The notes beneath the pieces were generated by a model. The model had not been told where the DNA came from, made no database searches, and saw only the letters and a list, made by a program, of their open reading frames with translations. Below are positions 11,398 to 20,991 of a stretch of 64,000 nt of DNA, in pieces; the first letter of the stretch is position 1, and the number at the start of each line of letters is the position of its first letter. The position numbers were made by a program, and so were the translations under genes. Source of the DNA: Leishmania donovani (taxonomy: Eukaryota; Euglenozoa; Kinetoplastea; Trypanosomatida; Trypanosomatidae); the NCBI RefSeq assembly GCF_000227135.1, contig NC_018254.1:600264-664263 (forward strand), given 5' to 3'.

Positions 11398-11445
11398 TCT
11401 CTCTGTCTCTCTCTTCCTCTCGAGAGGAAGAGAGAGACAGAGAGA
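11398..11445. other. 48-bp perfect palindrome
   Basis: The left arm ends CTTCCTCTC at 11421 and the right arm begins GAGAGGAAG at 11422. Reading outward, 24 consecutive bases are complementary with no spacer; the match stops at the 25th. The arms are CT-rich and AG-rich respectively. As RNA it would form a very stable hairpin; as DNA it could extrude a cruciform. Confidence 0.85.
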
Positions 11446-11884
11446 CAACATGAATAAAGCAGGCAAATGTGTGCGTTGGTTTATGTTCACATGTGCTGCA
11501 GAGGCACGCAACAGCTCCCCTCTGCTCCTCCTCACTGTTTCGCTTTTTTCATTTCCTGGCTAGTTGCGATGACTGTGAATCTTTGTGAGCCTGTGAGGGC
11601 ATGCCCGATATTCACTCGTGTGTGCAGGCTGCGTCGCTCGCGCCTCTTCTCCCTCGAGCATGTGTTTGGCTGTCGCTCTTCCCTGTTTATTCACTCACCG
11701 CTCTCCTCCTCGTCCTTTGAGCTGCATACTCGTGTGTCTTCTGTACGTGGTGCTCACGTCTCGCTGCAAGCACTGTTATGTAAGGAACGGAAGGCGAACA
11801 GTACGAAAAGGCACCTCGCCCCCCCCCTCTCAGACACAGTCACAGACACGCTCGCCCCCCTCGCTCTCTCCACTCCCCGATTCG

Positions 11885-11929
11885 CAAAGGCCTGGCACAC
11901 GCACGGTCAGAGTGTGTGCCAGGCCTTTG
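11885..11929. other. Strong hairpin, 16-bp stem
   Basis: CAAAGGCCTGGCACAC (11885-11900) pairs perfectly with GTGTGCCAGGCCTTTG (11914-11929) across a 13-base loop. It lies 244 bases upstream of the ATG at 12173, probably in the leader RNA or just before the splice acceptor. Confidence 0.8.
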
Positions 11930-12172
11930 TGAGGCAGTGCCTGGTGTAGAGCGTCCCTGTAGAGTCAGAAGAGGCGAGGCCCAAAATGATTTTGTCCTTC
12001 CACTTCGCCCCGTCCCGCCCCTGCTGATACGCCGCTTCCTTTCGAGCGTGAGAGCTGAAGCGAAGTTTGAAGCGCGGTCATGCCCGTCGCGTCATAGACT
12101 CACACGTATGCACATGCGGTGACCCATAGATTTCACAAGGATAAAGAGTACCGTTGTTGCTTCTCATTGCTG

Positions 12173-15100
12173 ATGAGCACCACGGATCCGTACTCGCTGT
12201 CCCCGCAGAACAGTGCGGTGGAGGCGACACTCTTTCAACTGCTGTTTCCAGTTCACGTTACCCCTGCTACCCGAGTTGCTGTGGGAGACGTTATTGCAGT
12301 GAAGACGCTAAGCGATAATTCTCCTGAGAGAATCGCTGGGGCACTTGCGGTGTCGTCGCCGTCGGTCTCCGAGCGAATTCGTGCGTGGGAGACAGTGCCT
12401 CATGGGCGTGCAGCGCGCTCGTTCCGTCGCACGGAACGCACCGAGTTTCACAACCCTGACGATCCCACGTTGCTACATACTGTGCATGCGCAGCAGCGGC
12501 ATGGCGCGTCTGCCGCGAAGGGTTCACGTGCGCGACACTCCGGTGCAGTGGGGCCGGATCGCAGCACTGATGCAAGTGCTGGCCCTAATACAGTGCCGTT
12601 CTCGATGCGTTTGCGAGAAGTGGAGCGGCGATTTCAGGAACAGATGAAGGTGCACCGCGGTCTGACGGCGGCATCCCGCCAAGTCGATGTCCTTGAGCGT
12701 TCTGTTCAACTGTTTCAAGCAGAGCGGCGCACGCGAGCGTTCGCGCATGCACTTGCAGAGCGTCAAGACGCCATCTGGGCCCGTGTGTGGCCTGGTGGTT
12801 CCCTTCCGAAGACGGAGGACACTGTAGCGACTGTGCATCGTCAAACGGCAGCATCGTCTCGTGCTGCACCCATGCCGGCCGCGCGCCGTGGCGACAGCTC
12901 TGCGACACCTTCGACCAGCAGCGCTATCTCACCCCCGCCACCCGCGTCCCCGACGGGCTTCTTGCTCAAGGATATCCTAGACACCTACTCAAAGCCGCGT
13001 GAGCTTCGAGAGGCTAGCGGCAGCGGCCGAAGTGCGGCGGCTGCCGCTCCTGCTGCATCAAAGGCGACGAAGGCGCCAAAAGGAGTCCCACTCGCCCTGG
13101 CACGAGAAGCGCGGAGGACTGCCGCTGGGGTAGAAATTATCCGCCCCGAGAAAACACCGAAACCTTACACTGTCATCCGCTACGTCGAGGCAAGGTCCAA
13201 ACACGCCTCAGCCACACACGACGCTGTCGACCGCCAGGGCACCTCGGCATCCTCGGCTGTCACCCCGGCCACCTCGGCAGCGGTGTCCGCAGCGTACTCG
13301 AAAAACGTCGCGAGGGGGGAAGTGAAAGGGGACTCCTCGCAAGCGTTCTCCAGCGTTGTGAGCGAGGTGAATGAAGCGGGCGAAGTAGGCGGAGGCAAAG
13401 CCTCCGATCAGAGCAGTGCCAGCGTCGCCGATGAAGCCGCGCCGATGAATGACACGTACGACGCGGACACGTTTGACTCGCACGTCTCCAGTGGAACAGC
13501 TGCGGATGCTTCGATGAGCAGCGCGAAGAGCTCTGCCGTGAGCAGCATGATTCCTACGGAGGAAGCGACGCCATCCTCCCTGGCGCAGAGCATCACCTCT
13601 GAAGAGATCGAAAGTGCAGCTGCTGGGCGTCCGTTGAGGTGTAACCGCCGTGACGGTAATAAGAGTAGCGGCGTCTCCGTGGCCGATGACGCGCGCGCAG
13701 CACCCTTTGCTGAAACCCTGCAAACTTTCTTGGACGCCTGTCGGTGCGTCTCGGCTGCCTCTGCTCGACTGCTCCAGTCCCCGTATATTCGAGAGAGCAG
13801 CCATGATGCTGGTCAGCACAGACAAAACACCCCGAAGCCGGCGAAAAAAGATGCCCCGCGTTCAGCCCAGAAGGCAGTGGAAGATGCTGTATCGTGTGTC
13901 ACCGCGGATGCAGCCACTGGTGCAGATGTCTCTCCACCTGCTTGGCGTGACGCCCTGCACCGGCAGCTACGCAACATACGTCGCCTTCAGCGCTTTCGTG
14001 AGCACCTGCTTCGCCACCTGAAGCGCATTGATGTGCAGCGGCAGACTCACTGCAAGGCGACACGACTGCTGCGGGAAACGCAAGCCCTCGCCAAAGTACG
14101 CCGTAAACTGCTCTCCGGCTCCAGAGTCGGGGGCGAAGCATCCTTGGGGAGCATGCTGCGTCACGTGAAGGGCGTCTCCACGGGAACAGGTGGGCGGAGG
14201 GGCCCGCGCCGCGGTGGCGGTGCGCATGGCCACGGCGCTCCGCGGCAACAGCATTCCCTGCCTTCGTGGCTGAGAATGAGTGTCGTGAGCGACGCCGACA
14301 CAATATCGGAGGTGGTACTCACCGACATGAACAGCAGCGTCGGCGACGGCATCATCTCAGCTGACTCCAGCGTAGTGGAGGAGGAGATGCAGTATGGCAG
14401 CAATCAGAGCGAGACTTTCGTCTCGGGCAGCATCATCCAGGAAGAGGTGGCCAGCTGGGATGGGGCCTCCGGGCACAGCGACGTGGCCAGCGGTGGCACC
14501 GTCTTGACCGAAGTGTCCAGGAGCCATGAGGGCGACGGCGACCCCTCTTACGGCAGCGACTCCTTTGAAGCAGCGAGTAACTCAGACGCCGCGGGACGTT
14601 CTGCGTGGATCGCGCGGTCTGGTATGGTGGCGGAAGTCCGCCTAGACGAGATCGAGGAGGAACTCGCAGACCGATTAGCCGAAATATCGTCGGATGCCAT
14701 CTCCGAAGGGAGCTCGATTCCGTCCGAGGTGGAAGAGCTTGTTGACCTGCTCCCCTCCTCACTCATCCCAAGCGAAATCGAAGACGACGACGCGAGCCCG
14801 CAAGGCAGCTCTGCAGCCACCATGGACTCCTACATTGCCACTGACATGAGCAGCTCCGCGGCAGTCTTGCAGGGACAGCAACGACGCATGTATGTTGCTG
14901 CAAATGGCTCCACCGCGTGGTATGCAGCTGCCGGAGAAGGGGCAGCGGGTGGTGTCAGCGGGGCGCTGACGGATCACAAGGCCTACATTCGTGACTCTCC
15001 TGGCTCTAGTGTGTACAGCGTGCCGGAGGACGCCGATGTGGACACATCTATGCCGCAGTCCACAGACGTCCGCTCGGAAGGCGCCCGAGACTCGCTGCCG

Positions 15101-16045
15101 AGGACGAGTGGAAGGGTAGCGGACCTTGACGCGGCAGCATCCCTCGCGGCGGCGAACGAGAAGCGTATTTATGGAAGACCCAGTCCGACCCCCTCGGCCA
15201 AGGGTGACGGGAGCAGCAGCAGCTCTGAGGATGCCTTGACAATGTTGGAGGTGGACATGACCCTTACGAAGGGGCGTCGGCACCACGCGTTACGCTGTGC
15301 CTCTGATGTGCCGACGTTTGAGCAGCTCTACAGCCCATCCATGCCCCCGCTGGATGAAGGGCCACTGACGGGAAGCGGCAACGCCAGCACCACTAGCTCT
15401 GCCGGCAGCGGCCGGTCCTCCAAACCAGATCGACGGAAAGGTGGATCTGCCCACAGTGTCGGCATAGGGTGGTCGAACACCGCAGTCTCTTCCCTTCACG
15501 AACGAGGTGCAGCGCACCTTGTGCACCATCCGACAGCGCGGATGGAGGCCGGCACACAGGCGGAGATGCGCGCCGTGGGCAGCCACCCCACGGCCATATG
15601 TGGTGCTTCACGGATGAGAGCGACATATCCGACCAAGGACTACGTTGCGCAGAGTGCGTGGAAGGCACGTCAGCTACATCTCTTGCGGCAGCTGCGATCA
15701 CCGATTGTGGATGACTCAGAGGGCACGGCCAAGAACTCAGCGGAGGCTACCGACAGCCCAAGTCGCGCTTTTGAGCAGCGGCATCGTCCGCCGAAGGACA
15801 AGGCCGATGCCGTGCTCGACGCCGCCGAAGCTGTAGCACTTGAGGAGTGGGCGCAGCACTGGGGTGTTGTGGAGTCGCTGCTGCAGACGCGTTTTTCCGC
15901 GTCATCCTGCATCGGTACTGGCGAGCCACCGTCGTCCTCGCGTCGCACAGGAAAGGCCCTCTTACAGCGCTTCCCGTCAGATTCAACGCCACCTACTTGG
16001 GACGCTTCTCAGTCGAGTGTGCCGGGGTCCTCTGCATCACGCTGA
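12173..16045 (+). CDS. Large Ser/Ala-rich protein of unknown function with two coiled-coil segments
   Basis: I do not recognise this 1290-residue protein. The open frame extends 18 codons upstream only through a GTG, so the ATG at 12173 (MSTTDPYSL) is chosen. Most of the chain is low-complexity Ser, Ala, Thr, Gly and acidic sequence, predicted disordered. Two basic helical segments stand out: about residues 144-205 (with FRERRFQ-like heptads and LERSVQLFQAERR) and about 590-650 (LHRQLRNIRRLQRFREHLLR onward). An acidic Ser-rich stretch at about 700-880 includes YGSDSFEA and repeated SEVEE/SEIE elements, a style seen in large cytoskeletal or centriolar proteins, but that is only a resemblance of composition. 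No signal peptide or membrane span is seen. Two hairpins lie in its upstream spacer. The long uninterrupted frame and GC3 bias support coding. Confidence 0.75.
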   Translation: MSTTDPYSLSPQNSAVEATLFQLLFPVHVTPATRVAVGDVIAVKTLSDNSPERIAGALAVSSPSVSERIRAWETVPHGRAARSFRRTERTEFHNPDDPTLLHTVHAQQRHGASAAKGSRARHSGAVGPDRSTDASAGPNTVPFSMRLREVERRFQEQMKVHRGLTAASRQVDVLERSVQLFQAERRTRAFAHALAERQDAIWARVWPGGSLPKTEDTVATVHRQTAASSRAAPMPAARRGDSSATPSTSSAISPPPPASPTGFLLKDILDTYSKPRELREASGSGRSAAAAAPAASKATKAPKGVPLALAREARRTAAGVEIIRPEKTPKPYTVIRYVEARSKHASATHDAVDRQGTSASSAVTPATSAAVSAAYSKNVARGEVKGDSSQAFSSVVSEVNEAGEVGGGKASDQSSASVADEAAPMNDTYDADTFDSHVSSGTAADASMSSAKSSAVSSMIPTEEATPSSLAQSITSEEIESAAAGRPLRCNRRDGNKSSGVSVADDARAAPFAETLQTFLDACRCVSAASARLLQSPYIRESSHDAGQHRQNTPKPAKKDAPRSAQKAVEDAVSCVTADAATGADVSPPAWRDALHRQLRNIRRLQRFREHLLRHLKRIDVQRQTHCKATRLLRETQALAKVRRKLLSGSRVGGEASLGSMLRHVKGVSTGTGGRRGPRRGGGAHGHGAPRQQHSLPSWLRMSVVSDADTISEVVLTDMNSSVGDGIISADSSVVEEEMQYGSNQSETFVSGSIIQEEVASWDGASGHSDVASGGTVLTEVSRSHEGDGDPSYGSDSFEAASNSDAAGRSAWIARSGMVAEVRLDEIEEELADRLAEISSDAISEGSSIPSEVEELVDLLPSSLIPSEIEDDDASPQGSSAATMDSYIATDMSSSAAVLQGQQRRMYVAANGSTAWYAAAGEGAAGGVSGALTDHKAYIRDSPGSSVYSVPEDADVDTSMPQSTDVRSEGARDSLPRTSGRVADLDAAASLAAANEKRIYGRPSPTPSAKGDGSSSSSEDALTMLEVDMTLTKGRRHHALRCASDVPTFEQLYSPSMPPLDEGPLTGSGNASTTSSAGSGRSSKPDRRKGGSAHSVGIGWSNTAVSSLHERGAAHLVHHPTARMEAGTQAEMRAVGSHPTAICGASRMRATYPTKDYVAQSAWKARQLHLLRQLRSPIVDDSEGTAKNSAEATDSPSRAFEQRHRPPKDKADAVLDAAEAVALEEWAQHWGVVESLLQTRFSASSCIGTGEPPSSSRRTGKALLQRFPSDSTPPTWDASQSSVPGSSASR

Positions 16046-16579
16046 GCGAGCTCGCGCCTCTCCCTCCCTCGGAGAGGTCAGAGGCCGCGCGTGCCTCGCG
16101 ATTGCAGATCTGTCGAAGTCTTGTCATGCGCATGCCTCTTTTTGCTTGCTTTTGTGCATGACGGTGGGATGTGCTGGGGAAAAAACGCAGAAGAAGGAGG
16201 ACGCTGATCAGTCTGTGGACCGGAACGGATCCACGTGAGAAAGCTCCTATCGACATGCATGAAGGGAAACCACGAGAAGCACAGAGGGCAGAAAGTCGGT
16301 GAAGGACAGCAGAGGGCGTCGAACGCTTTCTGTCCGCTGCAGCACGCACCGGCCGTGAGCCACACGACCGTGTGATCGGCCATGTCTCTCACGTAAAGCC
16401 TTGCTTTGAAGAGGTATGGGGGGTGTCTTCCCTGTTGTCTATGTCGCCTCACTTCAATCAACGCGCATTGGAGCCTTCGTCGTCCGCGCCTAGCCGCTAC
16501 TGCTGCTGCCGTAGGGTACCCCTTCACCCTCTGCGCTCCATCATGTGTCCGCCCTCTTCTTCCCAACAAGCCACACGCA

Positions 16580-16608
16580 TACACACACACGCGCGCACAC
16601 ACACACAC
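16580..16608. repeat. CA-rich microsatellite
   Basis: Interrupted (CA)n tract with a short GCGCGC interruption. Confidence 0.8.
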
Positions 16609-16650
16609 GTAGTGTGGAGTGTGCGTGCGTGTCACCTCTTCTCTGTGCGG

Positions 16651-16689
16651 CCCCCTCTCCTCCCCCCACCACACACACACACTCCCAAG
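16651..16689 (+). promoter_or_regulatory. Putative trans-splice acceptor of strumpellin gene
   Basis: A C/T-rich tract and CA run are followed by the first AG at 16688-16689, 85 bases before the ATG at 16775. This is the usual Leishmania arrangement of polypyrimidine tract and spliced-leader acceptor; the exact site is inferred. Confidence 0.4.
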
Positions 16690-16774
16690 CACCGATAGAG
16701 CTGCTCAGTGCTGCAGACGGGCGTTTGCTTCCTTTTCTCTCTTCGTTTGCTTTGCCACCACGCTGACGGCACCG

Positions 16775-19700
16775 ATGGTGCATCGCAGTCGGGCCACCGC
16801 CGACACCTCCTCCGATCATGAGGAACGCGTCAACTTCCTCGACGACGACTGTGGCCGCAACGCGCTGCAGTTGGCGGCACGAGGCAGCACGATCGTTGCC
16901 ACCCTGCAGCGGCTGGCCGCCCACATCCCGGCTGAGTTTACGGCCCCGAGTGGGACACCGTATGCAAGGCTCATATTCGACTTCCGCTACTTCAAGCACC
17001 AGGATCAGATCGAAAAGAGCATCGCGGACTCAGCAGAGCTGCTAGTTCTGGACAAGGAATTCTACGACACGCACATGGAGCTGCTGGAGAAGTTCATGTC
17101 GCTTTTTAGAGGCATCTACGGCTACGTAACCGAGCTGAACCGCTACGTGCGCGAGATCCAAGACGGCCAGTACGTGGCCCAGACGCTGGATACGGTGCTG
17201 GAGTCCTTGGATGGTCGACAACTTCTCTGCGAGCTGTATCACCTCTACGGTGTGATGCTGCTCCTGATGGACCACAAAATTGGCGGCTTGGTGCGGGAGC
17301 GCATCATTGTAAGTTATGTGCGGTACCGAGGCTCTGGGGAGGCACACACGGTGGAGGTGGCGGAGCTGTGTCGAGCCACGAGTCAGGGTGCAGGTGGGAC
17401 TGCAGCTATAGCCGGCAGCCCTGTCAAGCGCGCGCCGGTATCACCAAGGGCTGCCGCTGGTAGTGGCACTGGCATCAGCAACTACCCGATCGACTACTTT
17501 GAGCGCGTTCCAGTGCAGAAAGGCGTTGTGGCGCGACTGCTGGCCTGCATTCGGTCCGACGACATCTACCGCATGTCCAGCCATTACCCGAACCCAGACC
17601 ACCGCAGCGCTGCCATGGCACTGCAAGGCGGTATCGCGTTCGTACTCCTCTTCTTCTGCGGCGATGTGCTGGTGCAGCAGCTGCCGGTAATGAAGGAGTT
17701 GGTGGAGAAGCACTTTGCCGACAACTGGGTCGTTCACTACTACGGCGGGTACACGGCAGATTTATCTGTTGCCTGGGCGGCATTTCCAGCAGCGCGCGCG
17801 GCGTTGCAGCGCACTCTTGAGTCGCACAGTGTCACCTATCACTTGCAGCGCATGCGTGGCGCGTTGGCACGCAGCACCGAGCGTGTGCAGGCAGTGCTGG
17901 AGGAGGGGATGCTGACAGAGAACTATGTCTTGGACAATGTACACGCGTCGCTGTTGCCCATCATCACCGAATCAAACGTGGTGCTGCGCTGGTTTGTGCT
18001 CCAAGGGGTGTGCTCTGCCTCGGCGTCATCGCCGCCGGCGTCTCCGGTTTGCGGCGACCCCGATGAAGCGAGCCTGCGCGCCGCCGCCTCTGCTGCTGGG
18101 CAGGCGGTGCGCGCCAGCTTTGAGAACGATGAGCTTCTGACGCTCCTGTTGGCAACGGCGCAGCTGGAGCGCCACGTCCACTCGCGCTTCGCGGTAGTGC
18201 TGCAGGAGAAGACCGCGCGCTGGACAGGCGCAAGGCGACAGGCGGTGTCGCGCGTGCAGAAGCTGTCGCACTTCTTCTCGGAGGACAACCTGCTCGACAC
18301 GTCTGTGCACGACGCAGAGCTGGAGCGGTGGTTTGCCGAAGTCGGTGCTCGTATCGCCAACCTGCACATGAAGCGGCAGAGCGCGAAGGCGACCCGGCGC
18401 AAGTTGCAACGGCTGGTGGCGGCGTTGGAGAACATACAGGAGTTTGCCCAGGTGAACCAGCAGCTGCAGGTGCTGCAGTACGTCCGGGAGACGTGCGCAG
18501 ACTTGCACCAGATGCTGCATTACCTGAACGCTGAGCGCCGTGTGCTTGGACGACTCGCCACCGTAACTGACTTCAGCTATGCGTGGGAGCTGCTCTCTGC
18601 ACACGGATACCTCGTCCGCGAGCTGCAGGCCCGCATTCGGCGGCAGCCAGTTGTAGCGGCGCATATGCAAGCACTCTTCGCGAAGCTCTCGTCGCTGCTT
18701 CACCTGCCGTGCATCCGCATCGATGAAGGCATCGCCGTCACCGCCGCGAGTGTTCTGGGAGTCGATGTGCGACTCGAGCGGGCTCTGCAGTTCACCTCTA
18801 CCTTTTACTCTGAGGAAGTGGTTTCGTTTCTGCGAAGCGTTCTACAGGTGATTCCGACCTCCATCTTCGAAGTCCTGAACAAAGTCATGTACCTCCTCAC
18901 GAATGCGTTGCGGGAGTGCCCCAGCAAGCTGCAGCGCGACGAGTGGAAGCACTGGAGCCAGCTCGAGACGCGGGAGCAGCTCTGCGCGTGCACGGCCGAC
19001 ATAGCCCGCTACGCAGCCGGGCTGCTGGCAATGGAGGAAACGACAGTCGGTGTCGTGCGCGTCAACCCACATCGACTCCTGGAAGACGGCATACGCAAAG
19101 AGCTCGTTGAGCACATTACGCGCGAGCTGCACGCCGGCATCTGGTTTGACCGGTCCAAGCCGTCCACCGTCGAGGACCTCGACAAGGAGCTGGTGCAGCT
19201 GGGGGCCCGGCTGCGTGGTGTGCGGAACTCCTTCGAGTACATACAGGACTTCGTTAACGTGCACGGGCTTAAAATTTGGATGGAGGAGTTTCAGCGCATT
19301 GTCCGCTTCACCCTGCAGATGGAATGCAACGCCTTCTGGCCCAAAAAGGTGTACCCGTGGAGCTCGCCCTATCAATCCGCGAGCATCACGATCCCGTATT
19401 TTGCGCCGGCGAGCCCGAAGGATGCGTATAGCTTCCTCGGTCACCTGGTCCAGCATCTGCTGTACCTGACAGACCCGCGTGAGTCCATCTACTTTCCTGC
19501 CTACGGTGCGTGGTTCACGCGGCGCCGGCTGTGTGAGTGCGTGGGGCCGCGCTTGTTTTCCCGCGTCGCGGATGCGGTCGATTGCACTGGGCTAGCCTGC
19601 CTCGACGAGCTCCTGAGCTCCATCGCGGCCAAGGACATGCAGCTGCTGGTGCAACGGCTTGCCGAGTCGGTGGCGTCGCTGGAGTCGGCGCAACGCGGCG

Positions 19701-20653
19701 CTGCGCAGGAGGTCTGGGCGCGGTGCATGCCTACCTCCGGGACTCCTGAGAAAGACGCGTTTTTGAAGGATTATGATCAGCTAGCCTCCATTCTCGAGGC
19801 GTCGCCAGCGGCGCAGGAGGTTGGGGTCGTTGCGATGCGACTTGGTCGCATTGCCTTGATTCGACAGCTGATTGCCCACCAGCTGCGCTCAGACAGCAAG
19901 CAAGACAGCTCTGCGCTGGTTGCGTGCGTGCAGGCAGTCAACAACGCCGTCGTGGCAACCCTGGACAGCCACCTCGCCAAGGACCCGTTCGAGGCGAGGG
20001 CCGCCGGCCCTTCGCGATCGTGCGCAGAGGTGTCGGAGGGGCTGGTGTGCGGAACGGCGCCGCTGCTGCGCTCTGTCGGCCTCACAGACCCGTTCGCGAC
20101 GGTGTACGATGTTGCGGACGGTGGCGGCGGTGTCTCGCCCAGTGGTGACAACACAACAGGCGAGTTCAGCTTTGGTGCACCTCCACCTGCGGCAGCCACC
20201 GCTGGCAGCGGCGCGGCTCGCCCCGTCGCGGTGCCGACGAAGTTGCCACTACCGCTCTTTGTCCTTCCGCTCTGCGTAGTGGTGCTGCTACACGTGCAGA
20301 AGTGTACCTACAGCCCGCGCTTCGACAGCTGCATTCCGGCGGGGAAGGAAGACGACGTGGACCCCACCATGCTCGCTGTCGGCGTGGTGACCCTACTGCA
20401 GCAGTTCCCGCTGGAGGCCACCCGTCTTCTTTTGCAGCTACTGGCACAGGTGGTGCGCGTGTCCATCATCGCCAGGACACCGACACCAAAGGGGAAGGGC
20501 AAGGGGGCGGCACCGCCGCTGGTGTGCCGCTGCGCCGACGCTCTCACAATGTGGATAGAGGTTCTTCAAGGCTACCTGCCGCGGTATCCGGAAAAGGAGC
20601 GGTCGCATGGGGTTCCACCCAGTGTTCCTGATCGCTTCGCGCAGAGTGTGTGA
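16775..20653 (+). CDS. WASHC5: Strumpellin, WASH complex subunit 5
   Basis: Predicted scaffold subunit of the WASH complex, which activates Arp2/3-driven actin branching on endosomes. The 1292-residue product begins MVHRS at the first ATG; the upstream 52 codons open only from a GTG and are leader sequence. Near the N-terminus, the segments LIFDFRYFK, EKFMSLFRGIYGYV..LNRYV, YVAQTLDTVLES, DGRQLLCELYHLYGVMLL and GGLVRERIIVSY follow human strumpellin closely and in order. The protein is somewhat longer than the human one, partly from Gly/Ala/Ser/Pro inserts near residues 205-230, 415-440 and 1115-1155. No membrane span is seen and the fold is expected to be mostly helical. Family assignment is strong; whether a full WASH complex exists in this organism needs the other subunits. 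Confidence 0.88.
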   Translation: MVHRSRATADTSSDHEERVNFLDDDCGRNALQLAARGSTIVATLQRLAAHIPAEFTAPSGTPYARLIFDFRYFKHQDQIEKSIADSAELLVLDKEFYDTHMELLEKFMSLFRGIYGYVTELNRYVREIQDGQYVAQTLDTVLESLDGRQLLCELYHLYGVMLLLMDHKIGGLVRERIIVSYVRYRGSGEAHTVEVAELCRATSQGAGGTAAIAGSPVKRAPVSPRAAAGSGTGISNYPIDYFERVPVQKGVVARLLACIRSDDIYRMSSHYPNPDHRSAAMALQGGIAFVLLFFCGDVLVQQLPVMKELVEKHFADNWVVHYYGGYTADLSVAWAAFPAARAALQRTLESHSVTYHLQRMRGALARSTERVQAVLEEGMLTENYVLDNVHASLLPIITESNVVLRWFVLQGVCSASASSPPASPVCGDPDEASLRAAASAAGQAVRASFENDELLTLLLATAQLERHVHSRFAVVLQEKTARWTGARRQAVSRVQKLSHFFSEDNLLDTSVHDAELERWFAEVGARIANLHMKRQSAKATRRKLQRLVAALENIQEFAQVNQQLQVLQYVRETCADLHQMLHYLNAERRVLGRLATVTDFSYAWELLSAHGYLVRELQARIRRQPVVAAHMQALFAKLSSLLHLPCIRIDEGIAVTAASVLGVDVRLERALQFTSTFYSEEVVSFLRSVLQVIPTSIFEVLNKVMYLLTNALRECPSKLQRDEWKHWSQLETREQLCACTADIARYAAGLLAMEETTVGVVRVNPHRLLEDGIRKELVEHITRELHAGIWFDRSKPSTVEDLDKELVQLGARLRGVRNSFEYIQDFVNVHGLKIWMEEFQRIVRFTLQMECNAFWPKKVYPWSSPYQSASITIPYFAPASPKDAYSFLGHLVQHLLYLTDPRESIYFPAYGAWFTRRRLCECVGPRLFSRVADAVDCTGLACLDELLSSIAAKDMQLLVQRLAESVASLESAQRGAAQEVWARCMPTSGTPEKDAFLKDYDQLASILEASPAAQEVGVVAMRLGRIALIRQLIAHQLRSDSKQDSSALVACVQAVNNAVVATLDSHLAKDPFEARAAGPSRSCAEVSEGLVCGTAPLLRSVGLTDPFATVYDVADGGGGVSPSGDNTTGEFSFGAPPPAAATAGSGAARPVAVPTKLPLPLFVLPLCVVVLLHVQKCTYSPRFDSCIPAGKEDDVDPTMLAVGVVTLLQQFPLEATRLLLQLLAQVVRVSIIARTPTPKGKGKGAAPPLVCRCADALTMWIEVLQGYLPRYPEKERSHGVPPSVPDRFAQSV

Positions 20654-20882
20654 AAGGTGGCGGTGGGGCGGGAGGCGACCACCGAACGTGGTGGACGCGT
20701 CCTCCGCAGCCCTAAGAATTTGCCCAGGTGCCCTCATGGCCCTATCCAACATATCGTGTTTCTTCTGCTTCCGCTTCGCGGCACGCGGCTGTCTCCGTGC
20801 TTGCCTCCGCTTTTCGCATCCCACTACTTTCTTCGCGTGCAGCCATTTTGTCCATCGTGCCCATGATATGCCAGCCCCCCCC

Positions 20883-20981
20883 NNNNNNNNNNNNNNNNNN
20901 NNNNNNNNNNNNNNNNNNNNNNNNNNNNNNNNNNNNNNNNNNNNNNNNNNNNNNNNNNNNNNNNNNNNNNNNNNNNNNNNN
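20883..20981. other. Assembly gap, 99 N, between poly-C runs
   Basis: A run of N with C homopolymers on both sides (20874-20882 and 20982-20992). A long C tract probably stopped the assembly. Confidence 0.95.
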
Positions 20982-20991
20982 CCCCCCCCCC

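Larger units (their letters stand above)
9631..12172. other. Long spacer with SIDER-like repeat and two strong hairpins
   Basis: No gene is supported. It contains the SIDER-like repeat 9881-10223, a 48-bp perfect palindrome at 11398-11445 and a 16-bp-stem hairpin at 11885-11929. The rest is C/T-rich. Open frames up to 160 codons here are low complexity and lack family resemblance. Confidence 0.5.
16046..16774. other. Spacer and leader of strumpellin gene
   Basis: No gene is seen. Contains a CA microsatellite at 16580-16608 and a C-rich tract at 16651-16670. Confidence 0.5.
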
